Shown: piece after piece, positions 17,436 to 26,844 of the stretch | How positions within the stretch are numbered: position 1 is the first letter of the stretch | How the letters are laid out: every line of letters begins with the position of its first letter | From: an uncultured Kineothrix sp. | GTDB taxonomy: Bacteria; Bacillota; Clostridia; Lachnospirales; Lachnospiraceae | DNA length: 53,580 bases | Assembly (NCBI GenBank): GCA_910587275.1 | Contig: CAJUMD010000007.1 | Coordinates: 1 to 53,580 of the forward strand | Reading direction: 5' to 3' | The notes under the pieces: generated by a model | Seen by the model: only the letters and a program-made list of their open reading frames with translations | What the model was told of the DNA's origin: nothing | Databases searched by the model: none | Position numbers and translations under genes: made by a program

Positions 17436-18569
17436 TCATCCATTGCCAGCCAGCCTTTTCCGCACACACCTTAACCGGTACAAAACCATATACGCTCCCG
17501 GCACACGCCCATACACCCGTACTTTTATCCGGTACCCCCGGTCCAACTGCCGGAACACCTCCGGCTTTTTTCCATACTTCTTCACAAGTGCAAGACACTG
17601 TTCCCCATATTGCTTATATTTCCTCCGCGCTTTCCCCGGAAGCGCCGCCAGCTTTCCTGCCACCAGCATCGCCGATACCACAAGAATGCTCTCCGCCCTG
17701 CTTACCAGACAGGCGGCGTCTTCCTTTCCGCCCGTCTGCGCCCCAATCTTTTCCAAAGCCCTCTGCCAGCAGACGGTCTGGTCCATGTAACTTTCCTGAA
17801 ACCCCCGCAGCATCGCGCCGTTACCGTTCACAAAGTATCCGTACCCCCGGTAACTGCTCCTGACAAACGTTTTCCCCTGTATTGCCAAATCCAGCAGAAA
17901 AAGCATATCCTCGCCGATGGTCAGCCCCGTGTCAAACCGCAGGTTTCCCACGCTCTCCCGCCGGTACAGCTTGCTCCAGCACCTGGTATCGCTGTGCAGA
18001 ATTCCGTGTTCCGCAAATTCCATCCCGCACAGCACTTCCGTCCGCGTACCGTCCCTTTCGGCGTCTGCTGCCCCTGCCGCATACCCTGTTTTTTTGGCTG
18101 CTCTTGTTTCTGTTCTTTTTCCAGTTCTTTTTCCTATTCTTTTTCCTATCCCTTTTTCTTCCCCATTCTCTTTCCGGTTCTCATTCCAATCACCGTCGCC
18201 GCAAAATTCAAAATAACCGCATCCCGCCACGTCTACGTTTTCGTCCTTCATCATACGTATCAGCACTTCCAGCGCACGTCCTTCCAGCACATCGTCTGCG
18301 TCCACAAAGGTCAGGTATTCCCCCCCGCATTCCTCCAGCCCCCGGTTCCTTGCCGCAGACACTCCCTCATTGGGCATATGGAATACTTTCACGTTACGGT
18401 ATGCCGCCGCAAAACCGTCGCAAAGTACGCCGCTTCCGTCCGTGGAACCGTCATCCACCAGCAGGATTTCCGTATTGTGGTATGTCTGCCCGAGCAGGCT
18501 TGCCATGCACCGCTCCAGATAAGGAGCCGCATTGTAAACCGGTACGATAATGCTTACTTTTTCTTTCAT
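17436..18569 (-). CDS. GT2 glycosyltransferase with an in-frame repeat insert
   Basis: 377 residues. The N-terminal GT-A domain has SIIVPVYNAAPYL, LLVDDGSTDGSG, ARNRGLEECGGEYLTFVDADD (the DxD metal and nucleotide site) and ends near residue 110. Then comes a low-complexity basic insert (about residues 130-160) with repeated GKRI/GKRT units encoded by a 12-bp tandem repeat, absent from ordinary family members. The C-terminal half resumes with DTRCWSKLYRR and TIGEDMLFLLDL. Inverting cytoplasmic transferase; sugar unknown. It overlaps the GT2 before it by an ATGA junction. Confidence 0.9.
   Translation of the reverse strand: MKEKVSIIVPVYNAAPYLERCMASLLGQTYHNTEILLVDDGSTDGSGVLCDGFAAAYRNVKVFHMPNEGVSAARNRGLEECGGEYLTFVDADDVLEGRALEVLIRMMKDENVDVAGCGYFEFCGDGDWNENRKENGEEKGIGKRIGKRTGKRTETRAAKKTGYAAGAADAERDGTRTEVLCGMEFAEHGILHSDTRCWSKLYRRESVGNLRFDTGLTIGEDMLFLLDLAIQGKTFVRSSYRGYGYFVNGNGAMLRGFQESYMDQTVCWQRALEKIGAQTGGKEDAACLVSRAESILVVSAMLVAGKLAALPGKARRKYKQYGEQCLALVKKYGKKPEVFRQLDRGYRIKVRVYGRVPGAYMVLYRLRCVRKRLAGNG
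18113..18160. repeat. 12-bp in-frame coding minisatellite
   Basis: Units TTCTTTTTCCAG, TTCTTTTTCCTA, TTCTTTTTCCTA and a degenerate fourth lie head to tail in the GT2 gene. Each encodes four residues (Ile/Thr-Gly-Lys-Arg on the minus strand), so copy-number change keeps the frame. Confidence 0.88.
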
Positions 18570-19636
18570 CCCTGATTTCCTATATCTTTGCTTCTTCCTA
18601 AACCTGCCGTAACCCTGACATGGTCATACATCCAAAAAACCGCCCGGGCCGCCAGCACCGCCGGCCATGACGGATGCCTTAACACAAAATAAAGCATCCG
18701 GTTCGTTTTGTCCGAAACCGGCACCGGATTCTCCTCCACAATGCGGCGGTTCTCCTTATCTTTACAAATCTTCCTGGTCCTCTTTCCGAACCCCGCCGCG
18801 CCGCCGCGGATTTCGTTTTTTAATGCCAAAAGCAGCAGATATATATATTCCCTGTCCGCCTGGCGCTCCCCGCTTTCCCTGTCCTTCACCCGGTATATCT
18901 CCTTTACGGTACGGTAAAGCGAACGGATTCCCCCATACATTCCGGCATCGTACCGGTGCACCATGGAAACATCGCGGTAAAAGTAATGGTAATACAGCGC
19001 CCCCTCCATCACCACCACCCTTTGACAGTCCAACAGCGCCGGAAGCGTTATGTTTACGTCCTCCGCCATGGTCACGCGCAGGTCGCAGTATTTCATGTTT
19101 TCTTCTATTAAATCCCTGGAAAACAGCTTCATGCAGCGCGACATGGAAATCCGGCGGTTTTCGTGTCCCAACAGGTTATCCTTGATTTTTCCCTCCAACT
19201 GCGCGCCTTCGTAAACGCCCGCCGCCAGCCCATGGTAATGGTTTGTCTCCCCGTTTGGACGGTTTATGACAAAATTGCAGCAGATAATTTCCGCCCCGCT
19301 GCCGGAAAGGCAGGCTGCCATGTGTACCAGCATATCCGGCTCCACCCAGTCGTCGCTGTCCACAAAACCGAGATATGCCCCGCTGCTCGCCTTCACCCCC
19401 GCCTGCCATGCGCTCACCAGCCCGCCGTTCTCCTTATGCACCACCCGGATACGCCCGTCCTCTTTTGCATAAGCGTCGCACAGGGCAGGGCATCCGTCCG
19501 GCGAACCGTCATCCACCAAAACAATCTCAAATCCCTCATATGCCTGCCTGCGCAGACTGTCCACACAGCGTTTTAAATACGCCTCCGTCTTATAAACCGG
19601 CACAATGATACTGACTGTTTTTCCATCCTTTGCCAC
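18566..19636 (-). CDS. GT2 glycosyltransferase
   Basis: 356 residues. Canonical GT-A motifs: SIIVPVYKTEAYLKRCVDSL, VLVDDGSPDGC, VHKENGGLVSAWQAG and LGFVDSDDWVEP (DxD). The C-terminal portion contains the LFSRDLIEEN and MAEDVNITLPALL segments common in capsule GT2s. It starts 3 nt before the end of the preceding GT4 gene's spacer and ends in an ATGA overlap with the next GT2. The likely job is one step of repeat-unit assembly on the cytoplasmic side. Confidence 0.92.
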   Translation of the reverse strand: MAKDGKTVSIIVPVYKTEAYLKRCVDSLRRQAYEGFEIVLVDDGSPDGCPALCDAYAKEDGRIRVVHKENGGLVSAWQAGVKASSGAYLGFVDSDDWVEPDMLVHMAACLSGSGAEIICCNFVINRPNGETNHYHGLAAGVYEGAQLEGKIKDNLLGHENRRISMSRCMKLFSRDLIEENMKYCDLRVTMAEDVNITLPALLDCQRVVVMEGALYYHYFYRDVSMVHRYDAGMYGGIRSLYRTVKEIYRVKDRESGERQADREYIYLLLLALKNEIRGGAAGFGKRTRKICKDKENRRIVEENPVPVSDKTNRMLYFVLRHPSWPAVLAARAVFWMYDHVRVTAGLGRSKDIGNQG

Positions 19637-19639
19637 AAA

Positions 19640-20845
19640 TCATCCCTCCCTCCAGTAATTGCACAGCATTTGGTATACCTTCCGGTTCACCGTCCGGTAA
19701 TCATACGCCTTGGAATTATCATAAGCATTCCGGGAATAAGTTCCGTAAGCATCCCCAATCCGCCGTACCGCAGCCCTTATTCCCTCCGCCGTACCGTCCG
19801 TTTCCTCCGAATCCTGCCCGAAATGCAGCACTTCCCCAATACCTCCCACATTGGTACTGACCACCGGAAGGGCATGGCTGATGGCTTCCAATATCGTCAT
19901 GGGCACTCCTTCAAATGCGGAATTCATCACCAGCAAATCCGCCTGCCGCATATAACGCTTCACTTCCTCCGGCGGCACCGCACCTGTAAAGTGCACCCGT
20001 TCCCCTTCATACCGTATCAGGTTACGGTATTCCTCCCCGTCGCCCACCACCGTCAAATGAATGAACCGTTCTTCTTCCGTTTCCGCGCTCTCCTCCGCTT
20101 CCCCGCTTCCGCAGACGGATGCCCGCCCATCCATTCCAAGCACCGCCTGAATGATGGGTTCCACCCGCTTATCTTTGGAAAGCCTCCCCACGAACAGGAT
20201 TTCCCTTATTTTGCCATGGCGCAGCTCATGCCGTCCTCCCGGAATGTCCGGGCAGACGATGGAATTCCCCACCTGCACCAGATTCGGATTATACGGCCGG
20301 TAATCCCGCAGGCTGTCCTGATCCAGCAGCAGGATACAGTCCGCATCCCGCAGAATCCATTTTAAATATGCCACAAATCCCTTTTTAACCAATACGTTTT
20401 TTTTAAAAAAACGGAACCCCCGCTCCATGTTAAAATAGCTGCCGTGGGAAAAAATAACGCAATGGGCGCCCATGCAAAGCAGCTTCACCACGCCGTATGC
20501 TTCCGGCGTATGGATATAATTGCAGTCCTTTTTCCTGATGCGCAGCAACTTCCCGTATTTTAACAGTCCCTTCGCGAACCGGAGCCGCAGGGACTTGGTG
20601 GTATTCCCCAAATCCCGCTCCGCCGCCGCCACCGGAAGGAAATTTATGTCCGCTCCGTAAAGATGCAGTTTCTTCACCCTGCCGACTTCCCCGGCATCCA
20701 GCGTCACACCCACCAGCATGATTTTTTCCGCCCGTGCGGGATATTCTCCGCAGAGAAACCGCAGGAAATTGCCGATGCTGGTCAACTGCCCCCCTATGGG
20801 GAAATCCATGAAATTCGATGTGTCATATACCAATAACCTGCTCAC
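19640..20845 (-). CDS. GT4 glycosyltransferase (GTG start)
   Basis: 401 residues if started at GTG 20845, which forms a GTGA overlap with the upstream stop and has GGAAGGA about 9 nt before it. An ATG at 20863 would put that ribosome site inside the gene. GT-B fold: VYDTSNFMDFPIGGQLT at the N-terminus, ILFVGRLSKDKRV opening the nucleotide-sugar domain, and E-x7-E in EGVPMTILE. An acidic stretch (about residues 215-235) between two strands is probably an insertion. Donor unknown. Confidence 0.9.
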   Translation of the reverse strand: MSRLLVYDTSNFMDFPIGGQLTSIGNFLRFLCGEYPARAEKIMLVGVTLDAGEVGRVKKLHLYGADINFLPVAAAERDLGNTTKSLRLRFAKGLLKYGKLLRIRKKDCNYIHTPEAYGVVKLLCMGAHCVIFSHGSYFNMERGFRFFKKNVLVKKGFVAYLKWILRDADCILLLDQDSLRDYRPYNPNLVQVGNSIVCPDIPGGRHELRHGKIREILFVGRLSKDKRVEPIIQAVLGMDGRASVCGSGEAEESAETEEERFIHLTVVGDGEEYRNLIRYEGERVHFTGAVPPEEVKRYMRQADLLVMNSAFEGVPMTILEAISHALPVVSTNVGGIGEVLHFGQDSEETDGTAEGIRAAVRRIGDAYGTYSRNAYDNSKAYDYRTVNRKVYQMLCNYWREG

Positions 20846-22119
20846 CTGAATAATTCCTTCCAATACAAATCCGTCCGGCTTTCCCAGGAAAAACGCCGGA
20901 TATTTTCATACCCTCTCCGTACCAGTTCTTCCCGGAGCCCCTCATCTTCCGTCACACGCACCAGCGCATCCGCCGCCGCCCCATAATCCTCCGGCGCCAC
21001 CAAAAGCCCCGCATCCGCCACCACCTCGGGCAGAGAACTTGTATTGGAGCAGACCACGGGAACGCCAAGCTGCATGGCCTCCAAAGGAGGAAATCCAAAC
21101 CCTTCCACGTAGGACAAAAACAGATACGCTTTCGCCCCTGCCGCCATCCGGCACATATCCTCAAATTTCTCAAAAAATTTATAACAACGCACATGCGCTG
21201 CCGCTTCTTTGCCCATACCCTTCCATGCCGAAGTATCCGCAATCCCGAACACCACCAAATCCAGCGGATTTTCCGTTTTCTTGCGGTACGCTTCGTAAGC
21301 TCTTAAAATCCCTTCCGCATTCTTATGGGGCAGACCCGATGTCATGGCGGCAATATACTCCGGCTGTTTGGCATTTTTCCCCTTTTTCTTCCACAGATTT
21401 CCCAAACGTTTCCGTTTGCCGGTATGCCCCACCTTTTCCGCATCCAAATCCGTTTTCTTTTCCTCTTCGTCCGAATACGCCACATCGTTTAATCCGTTAT
21501 AAATCACCGTAATCCTGTCCCTGCAGCCCGGCACTTTATCCAATATATCCGCTTTGGAATATTCCGATATGGTGATAATCCGGTCCGCCTTTTCCATGGA
21601 CGTTTTCAGGCGGTTCATGATATAAGCATTTTCCGTCTTATGGAATACTCCCGAATAATGTTCGTCATAATAAAAGGGAATTAAATCATGAATCAATATG
21701 GTATCCTTTATTTTCCTGCCGTCCCTGCGCCTGCCGATACTCCTTTTTACGCCAAACGGGCGGTATCCCCTCGGAAACAGTACCCGGTCCGCCTGATAAC
21801 GGCGGGCATACTTCCTGACCAATACCAGCTCCCACAAAATACAGTACAGTTTGTTCCGGGGATTTCCGTTAACCTCCACGAACGTCACCCCCGGCACATC
21901 AAACTCACTGCGGTTTAGGGAATTACCCAGTACGATTACCGAATGCACGCCCCGGTCCATACTGCCGGTCCGTGAACCGGCGCCGTCCGCATCCGTCCCG
22001 CCTTCCCCTTTTTCCATCCGTTCCCCCAAATGGCAGACGATACTTTTCGCCAGATTATAAATGCCGATGCTTTTCCCGGCGCCCTTCACCAGCTTAAAAC
22101 AATCAATCACAAGGTTCAT
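20842..22119 (-). CDS. GT4 glycosyltransferase (mannosyltransferase-like)
   Basis: 425 residues. The N-terminal MNLVIDCFKLVKGAGKSIG, the LIHDLIPFYYDEHY segment and EGFGFPPLE (E-x7-E) match the large GT4 group annotated as mannosyltransferases in O-antigen loci. Two hydrophilic insertions, near residues 36-58 and 217-250, are rich in Lys, Glu and Gly. It overlaps its upstream gene by one base (TAATG), so it is translationally coupled to the initiating sugar transferase, which suggests an early step of repeat-unit assembly. The sugar is not proven. Confidence 0.9.
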   Translation of the reverse strand: MNLVIDCFKLVKGAGKSIGIYNLAKSIVCHLGERMEKGEGGTDADGAGSRTGSMDRGVHSVIVLGNSLNRSEFDVPGVTFVEVNGNPRNKLYCILWELVLVRKYARRYQADRVLFPRGYRPFGVKRSIGRRRDGRKIKDTILIHDLIPFYYDEHYSGVFHKTENAYIMNRLKTSMEKADRIITISEYSKADILDKVPGCRDRITVIYNGLNDVAYSDEEEKKTDLDAEKVGHTGKRKRLGNLWKKKGKNAKQPEYIAAMTSGLPHKNAEGILRAYEAYRKKTENPLDLVVFGIADTSAWKGMGKEAAAHVRCYKFFEKFEDMCRMAAGAKAYLFLSYVEGFGFPPLEAMQLGVPVVCSNTSSLPEVVADAGLLVAPEDYGAAADALVRVTEDEGLREELVRRGYENIRRFSWESRTDLYWKELFR

Positions 22120-23531
22120 TATTTGGCTCCTTTTCCAAACAGCACGACCCCCACGGTCTGGAACAGTATCTTAATATCCAGACGCAGCGACCAGTTATCG
22201 ATATACATCAAATCATACTTTACCACATCGTCAAAATCCTCGATTTCACTTCTGCCGCTCACCTGCCACATACCGGTCAGCCCCGGCGTCATGCTGATAC
22301 GGCGGCGGTAATACTGGTTATACTTTTCAAATTCATCCGCTGTCGGCGGTCTCGTCCCCACAAGGCTCATATCCCCCTTAAATACATTATAGAACTGCGG
22401 AAGTTCGTCGATGCTCGTCTTACGCAGAAATGCCCCCACTTTCGTAATACGGGGGTCGTTCTCCATCTTGAACATCAGCCCCTGCATCTCATTGTGTTCC
22501 TCCAGCTCTTTCTTCCGTTCTTCCGCATCCGTATACATGGAACGGAATTTATAGATTTTAAAGCGCCTGCCGTTACGTCCGATACGGATTTGGGAAAACA
22601 GCACCGGACCCTTGGAATCCAGCTTAATCGCCGCAGCCACGAAAGGCAGGAACACCAGCGTAATCAACATCCCCACCAGCCCGCCAAGGATATCCATCAC
22701 CCGTTTCACCATCATCCGCTTATAGCTGCTTTGGAAACGGGTATAAGTAATCACCGTATAATTGCCGAACGTTTCCACCTTACTGCTGTTGGCATCCACG
22801 CCGGGCAGTTCCAGGTTATAATGGCAGTCCACACCCATTTCCCCAAACCCGTGGATAATATGCTCCATATTGCTTTGGGAAATCCCCGGCAGGTTTAAGA
22901 ATACTTCATCCAGCGCCATCTGGGTCGCCACTTCCAAAAGGTCCTCCTTCCCCGCCACCACGGGAATATCCCGGATTACCTTTCCTTCCATATTATAATC
23001 CAGGCAGACAAGCGCCACCACCTGGTAAAAAATATCCAAATCCTTTTCCAGCCGGTCCAGCGTCCCGTCAATCAGGTTGCTCTGCGTCACCACCATCACT
23101 TTCACGGAATTCTGCTCCGAGGAATAATAGGTCTGCATCACCTTCTTAACCGCCAGGTGCACGAAAAACGACAGCAGAAAATTCAACACCGCAAAATAAA
23201 ACAGCACCAGTCTGGAAAATACATCCGCCCACTTCATCATCGTCATCAGGAAATTTACGATAAGTATCATAATGGCATTGTACTGCAATACCGCCGCCGC
23301 TTCCCGATAAATGCCCCGCTTTAAAAAGTTCCGGTTCCAGTCAAAGAAAAAACTGTATACGGTACAGAAAAGCATCAGGCACAGGCAGACCAAAAAGTGG
23401 ACGCTCCGGTCCCCCATATCCTTAAAATTGCCGAAACGGATATAGGTGGCAATCACAAATGCTGCCAGTATTACCACCAAATCGGCAAACCATAACCCGT
23501 ATACTTCGATGATTTTATTTTTCTGCTTCAT
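22119..23531 (-). CDS. Undecaprenyl-phosphate sugar-phosphate transferase (WbaP/CpsE type)
   Basis: 470 residues. Four to five N-terminal membrane segments (about 10-130), a central CoA-binding-like domain (about 140-255), then the bacterial sugar transferase domain: KRVMDILGGLVGML, KLDSKGPVLFSQ, KIYKFRSMYTDAE, TSIDELPQFYNVFKGDMSLV and PGLTGMWQVSGRS. This polyprenyl phosphohexose-1-phosphate transferase places the first sugar phosphate (often glucose, galactose or an N-acetylated sugar) on undecaprenyl phosphate. It is the only initiating enzyme in the window, so all glycosyltransferases here probably depend on it or on one elsewhere. Confidence 0.95.
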   Translation of the reverse strand: MKQKNKIIEVYGLWFADLVVILAAFVIATYIRFGNFKDMGDRSVHFLVCLCLMLFCTVYSFFFDWNRNFLKRGIYREAAAVLQYNAIMILIVNFLMTMMKWADVFSRLVLFYFAVLNFLLSFFVHLAVKKVMQTYYSSEQNSVKVMVVTQSNLIDGTLDRLEKDLDIFYQVVALVCLDYNMEGKVIRDIPVVAGKEDLLEVATQMALDEVFLNLPGISQSNMEHIIHGFGEMGVDCHYNLELPGVDANSSKVETFGNYTVITYTRFQSSYKRMMVKRVMDILGGLVGMLITLVFLPFVAAAIKLDSKGPVLFSQIRIGRNGRRFKIYKFRSMYTDAEERKKELEEHNEMQGLMFKMENDPRITKVGAFLRKTSIDELPQFYNVFKGDMSLVGTRPPTADEFEKYNQYYRRRISMTPGLTGMWQVSGRSEIEDFDDVVKYDLMYIDNWSLRLDIKILFQTVGVVLFGKGAK

Positions 23532-23584
23532 ACATTATCCTCATTTCCGTACTGCCCCCGTCTCCGCTTCCTGCCGCAATACTG

Positions 23585-24652
23585 CTAAAGCAGTCTTTTC
23601 AAAAACGGTATTTTCTTCCCTATACTCACGTAAACCACGGATAATACCAGCGTACCCGCCACATAAACCAAACATGCCGCAAGCCCCACCGTCCGGCCGC
23701 ACAGGTACAGGTAAAGCGGCAGAAGCTGCTTCCTGACCAGTTTTTCCACAAGGTAAACACCGAACACGGTGCTCCCCAAATACAGAACCGCATGCTGCAT
23801 CCGCTCCGGCAGCACATGCCTGCCACAAAATGATTTTACCATACCATAAACTATTATGGTTAAAAATGGTGCAAAAATTCCAAGACAGTCCTGCGTATAC
23901 ACCCCTTTTACCCGGTATTCCAAATATACCAGACCCATGGAGCCAAACACAAGCAAAATGCAAAGTGCCGCCGGCAGCCCCTTACGCATCCCACGCATTG
24001 CAAACAGCTTCCTATCTGCCACCCATTCCATATAATAACCGGCAAACAGATAAAAAACGGAATCCGTAACCAACAGTGCCTCCACCCGCACCACATCCCC
24101 CGTATAAACGGCAGCAAGCCGGAACACGACATCAAACAGCACCTTCAGTGCAAAAAGATAGCGGAACTCCGCTTCTTCCATCCCCCATGCCAGTTTCCGC
24201 AGAAACGGCAGGGCAATCAATACGCCCAAATAAGCATACAGAAACCAGTAAGAGTCCAGCACTTGTCCCGTATACAGACGGGAAAAGAAATCCGCCGCCC
24301 CCATACCGCCGTCCAAATCTCCCAAAAACCCCGCCGCAAGATACTGCACGGCGGAAAACAACACAAGGACGGCGAGCATACGTGCCACCCGCTTCCGGTA
24401 CAACTCCCGGATACTTTCCTTTTTTTTCAGCAAAAGCGCCCCGCTTACCATAAAAAACAGCGGCACGTTGATACGGCATAACACGGAAGCAAACAGCGAA
24501 ACCGCATAAGTAGCCGGATGGGAAGTCTCGGAAAAATACAGGAAATAAACGTCCGTATGGTTTAATACCACCAAACATACCGCTAAAATCCTGATGATCT
24601 CCAAATGCACCATTTTCCCGCTTACGCCCGTTGAAACTGTGCTTTCTCCCAT
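23585..24652 (-). CDS. Acyltransferase family 3 membrane protein
   Basis: 355 residues from MGESTV, preceded by AAAGGA with 6 nt spacing; the open frame to 24703 would overlap the previous gene and is rejected. LEIIRILAVCLVVLNHTDV near the N-terminus is the conserved first helix of acyltransferase 3 (OafA/WecH) proteins, followed by about nine more hydrophobic segments and LFFMVSGALLL. These proteins O-acetylate or otherwise acylate surface sugars using acyl-CoA. No SGNH domain is fused; a separate SGNH-like protein is encoded at 37769-38845, too far away to assume a pair. Confidence 0.9.
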   Translation of the reverse strand: MGESTVSTGVSGKMVHLEIIRILAVCLVVLNHTDVYFLYFSETSHPATYAVSLFASVLCRINVPLFFMVSGALLLKKKESIRELYRKRVARMLAVLVLFSAVQYLAAGFLGDLDGGMGAADFFSRLYTGQVLDSYWFLYAYLGVLIALPFLRKLAWGMEEAEFRYLFALKVLFDVVFRLAAVYTGDVVRVEALLVTDSVFYLFAGYYMEWVADRKLFAMRGMRKGLPAALCILLVFGSMGLVYLEYRVKGVYTQDCLGIFAPFLTIIVYGMVKSFCGRHVLPERMQHAVLYLGSTVFGVYLVEKLVRKQLLPLYLYLCGRTVGLAACLVYVAGTLVLSVVYVSIGKKIPFLKRLL

Positions 24653-24695
24653 TGCCGTTCCTTTCCCATTCCATATTCCATATTTTATCCGTTTT

Positions 24696-25910
24696 TTAAC
24701 CATGTTTCAACAGGCGGTACGCCCCCCATGCATACTCCTCGTTTTCCGCATCGCCCGCATGGAGCATATCGCTCCAGTAAACCCCAAACAGCAAAAGCAG
24801 GTAATTTCTTCCGATGTACACCGATATGATGTGCGCTTCCACCACCGTATAAACCGCCAGCACCACCATCATCACAAAGCCCTGCGTATCCCTCTTTTTA
24901 TAACATTCCCAAATCAACAGGAGATTCATCGCAAAATAAACGACGGCGGGCAGGATGCCGTACCAGTAAAACACACGGACAAAACCCATATCAAAATAAT
25001 AGGTGTTGCGAGCCTCGGAAAAAAGGCTCCACCGCTCCACGGTTCCCTCATGGTTCACGGACCCCCAGTACAAATCCAGAATCCTGCCGTTTAAGAAATC
25101 ATCCAGCCGTTTTAAAAACGGCTTCGTCAACCCATATTTGGATGCCGCCACGGAAAGCAGCAGACAGGCAAGGAACAGCAGAATCCCGCACAGGTACACC
25201 CACCGGTATTCCCCCCACTTGGGGAAAAAGCGGAACAGGGCGGTTAACAATATGGCGGCAGCGGTAATCGCCATTCCGGTACGCGAATCCGTCAGAAGAT
25301 ACATTGCCACATTTAACAGGAACGCACAAAGATACTGATAGAACTTCATCTTCTCCCCGTACAGGTACAGCCCCAGCAACACCAGCATAAAGAACATGCA
25401 GTGGAGCGCATTGGGATGCCCAAGCCCAAGGCAGTATCTGGTTTCCACCACCCCCCTGCCGAAATCGGTGACGATACCGGGATTGCCGTATATCCCCGTC
25501 AGGGAAAGGACCATCAGCAGCACACAGCCCCCTGCCGTCACATAAAACACAAAAGACATCATTTTGCGCAAATCCACGTTTTTGCAGGCTGCCACAAACA
25601 CCACAATACGCAGGATTTCATTCCGCCCCGTCGCTTTGTAGGAAACCAGCCCCAAAATGCCAAAGGCACACATCCACAGCCATTCCCTTTTGGAATATTT
25701 GGTAAGCAGTACCTTTACCGCCGCCAGCAGGAACGTTATGCGGAACAACTGCCCCTCCAGCGGATTAATATAGTCGCTTTTGTCGATGATGACAATGACC
25801 AGTTCCAGCAGCAGGGAAGCAAAGAAAAAGAACTCTGCCGCTTTTTCCATTCCATTCCCCTGTTTACCGGTTCCAAACCCAATTTCCATTTTCCGTCCGC
25901 CCATAGCCAT
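24696..25910 (-). CDS. Wzy polymerase/O-antigen ligase-like membrane protein (second of two)
   Basis: 404 residues from ATG 25910 (AAGGGA 6 nt upstream); an ATG at 25850 also has a ribosome site and gives 384. About ten hydrophobic segments with YCLGLGHPNALHCMFF in the middle and LLTDSRTGMAITA after it. The GxGHPN and SRTG motifs are the ones I associate with O-antigen polymerase-like proteins of Gram-positive capsule loci. It would join lipid-linked repeat units outside the membrane. It lies between a GT2 and the acyltransferase, close to the WbaP-type enzyme, making it the better candidate for the main repeat-unit polymerase. Confidence 0.8.
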   Translation of the reverse strand: MAMGGRKMEIGFGTGKQGNGMEKAAEFFFFASLLLELVIVIIDKSDYINPLEGQLFRITFLLAAVKVLLTKYSKREWLWMCAFGILGLVSYKATGRNEILRIVVFVAACKNVDLRKMMSFVFYVTAGGCVLLMVLSLTGIYGNPGIVTDFGRGVVETRYCLGLGHPNALHCMFFMLVLLGLYLYGEKMKFYQYLCAFLLNVAMYLLTDSRTGMAITAAAILLTALFRFFPKWGEYRWVYLCGILLFLACLLLSVAASKYGLTKPFLKRLDDFLNGRILDLYWGSVNHEGTVERWSLFSEARNTYYFDMGFVRVFYWYGILPAVVYFAMNLLLIWECYKKRDTQGFVMMVVLAVYTVVEAHIISVYIGRNYLLLLFGVYWSDMLHAGDAENEEYAWGAYRLLKHG

Positions 25911-25930
25911 ACCCCGTCCCTTACCGCATG

Positions 25931-26785
25931 TCAGCCGCGGAACCCCAGCTTCCATTTCACCTTTCCTGCCAGTTTCCCTGCCCTTCCGGCAAGATATTCC
26001 GCTTTTGTTATGCCAAGCCCCGCCGCTTCCCCGTAGCTTGCGCCATACTCCATCAAGATTTGCATCAGCTTCCGCTTATATGCCTTTTCCCCTCCCAAAC
26101 CATACTTCCGGTAAACATAACCGTACTCCGCAATATTGATTTCCCTGCTGCCGATACAGCTTTCCGTAAGCTGTCCGGCGCTGACCCCTATGGAAACCAG
26201 GGGTTTCTCCGTATAGGCGAAATGCGGGTTGCCTTTCAGGATATGCATGTAAAACTCCATATCCACCAGCCATGTCAGCGCCCCGTCATATTCCCCCACC
26301 CCCCTGCGGTGCATCACCGCGCTTGGGGCACCGATGGTATTGCCCAAAAACAGGTTCCGGTAATCCTGCCGCAGAAGCCCCGCATCCTCCGGTGATATAA
26401 AACGCTCATACTCCCCGTCCCTTCCCACCTGGCGGGTTCCGCAAAAAACCAAATCCGCTTCCGGGTGCTCCTCCATCATGCGGACAAATTCCCCCAAACT
26501 GTCCGGCGCGGTGAACCAATCGTCATGGTGCATGATTTTCATATATTCCCCGGTACACAGATGCATGGCACGGTTCCAGTTGCCAGCGGCGCCAAGCCGT
26601 ACTTCATTCTTATAATACCGGACGTTCTTCTTCCCCTCTGCCAACCTGCCAATCCGGCCGTCCCCCGAATCGTCCGTAATCACCACTTCGTAATCCTCGT
26701 ATTCCTGCTGCCCGATACTGTGAAGCAGCCTTGCCACGCCTGCCTCCCCGTAATAGGCAGGAATACCGATGGAAACTTTCGCCAT
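25931..26785 (-). CDS. GT2 glycosyltransferase
   Basis: 284 residues. GT-A motifs: SIGIPAYYGEAGVARLLHSI, VVITDDSGDGRI, GAAGNWNRAM, and YMKIMHHDDWF (DxD-type). The GNWNRA and HHDDW pattern is a recognisable GT2 subgroup in polysaccharide loci. Inverting transfer in the cytoplasm is expected; donor unknown. It starts about 60 nt after the DUF6056 gene and ends 20 nt before the Wzy-like start. Confidence 0.92.
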   Translation of the reverse strand: MAKVSIGIPAYYGEAGVARLLHSIGQQEYEDYEVVITDDSGDGRIGRLAEGKKNVRYYKNEVRLGAAGNWNRAMHLCTGEYMKIMHHDDWFTAPDSLGEFVRMMEEHPEADLVFCGTRQVGRDGEYERFISPEDAGLLRQDYRNLFLGNTIGAPSAVMHRRGVGEYDGALTWLVDMEFYMHILKGNPHFAYTEKPLVSIGVSAGQLTESCIGSREINIAEYGYVYRKYGLGGEKAYKRKLMQILMEYGASYGEAAGLGITKAEYLAGRAGKLAGKVKWKLGFRG

Positions 26786-26844
26786 ATTTCACCCTCATTT
26801 CCGAACGGATTGCCCTTTTTTGTCCTTTAAACGGACATCCGTCC

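Noticed and set aside
20846..20863. ATG start six codons upstream in the GT4 at 19640-20845
   Set aside because: The ribosome site would be inside the coding part; GTG 20845 fits spacing and overlap better.
24653..24703. Longer N-terminus for the acyltransferase
   Set aside because: Would overlap the Wzy-like gene; the inner ATG has AAAGGA at good spacing.
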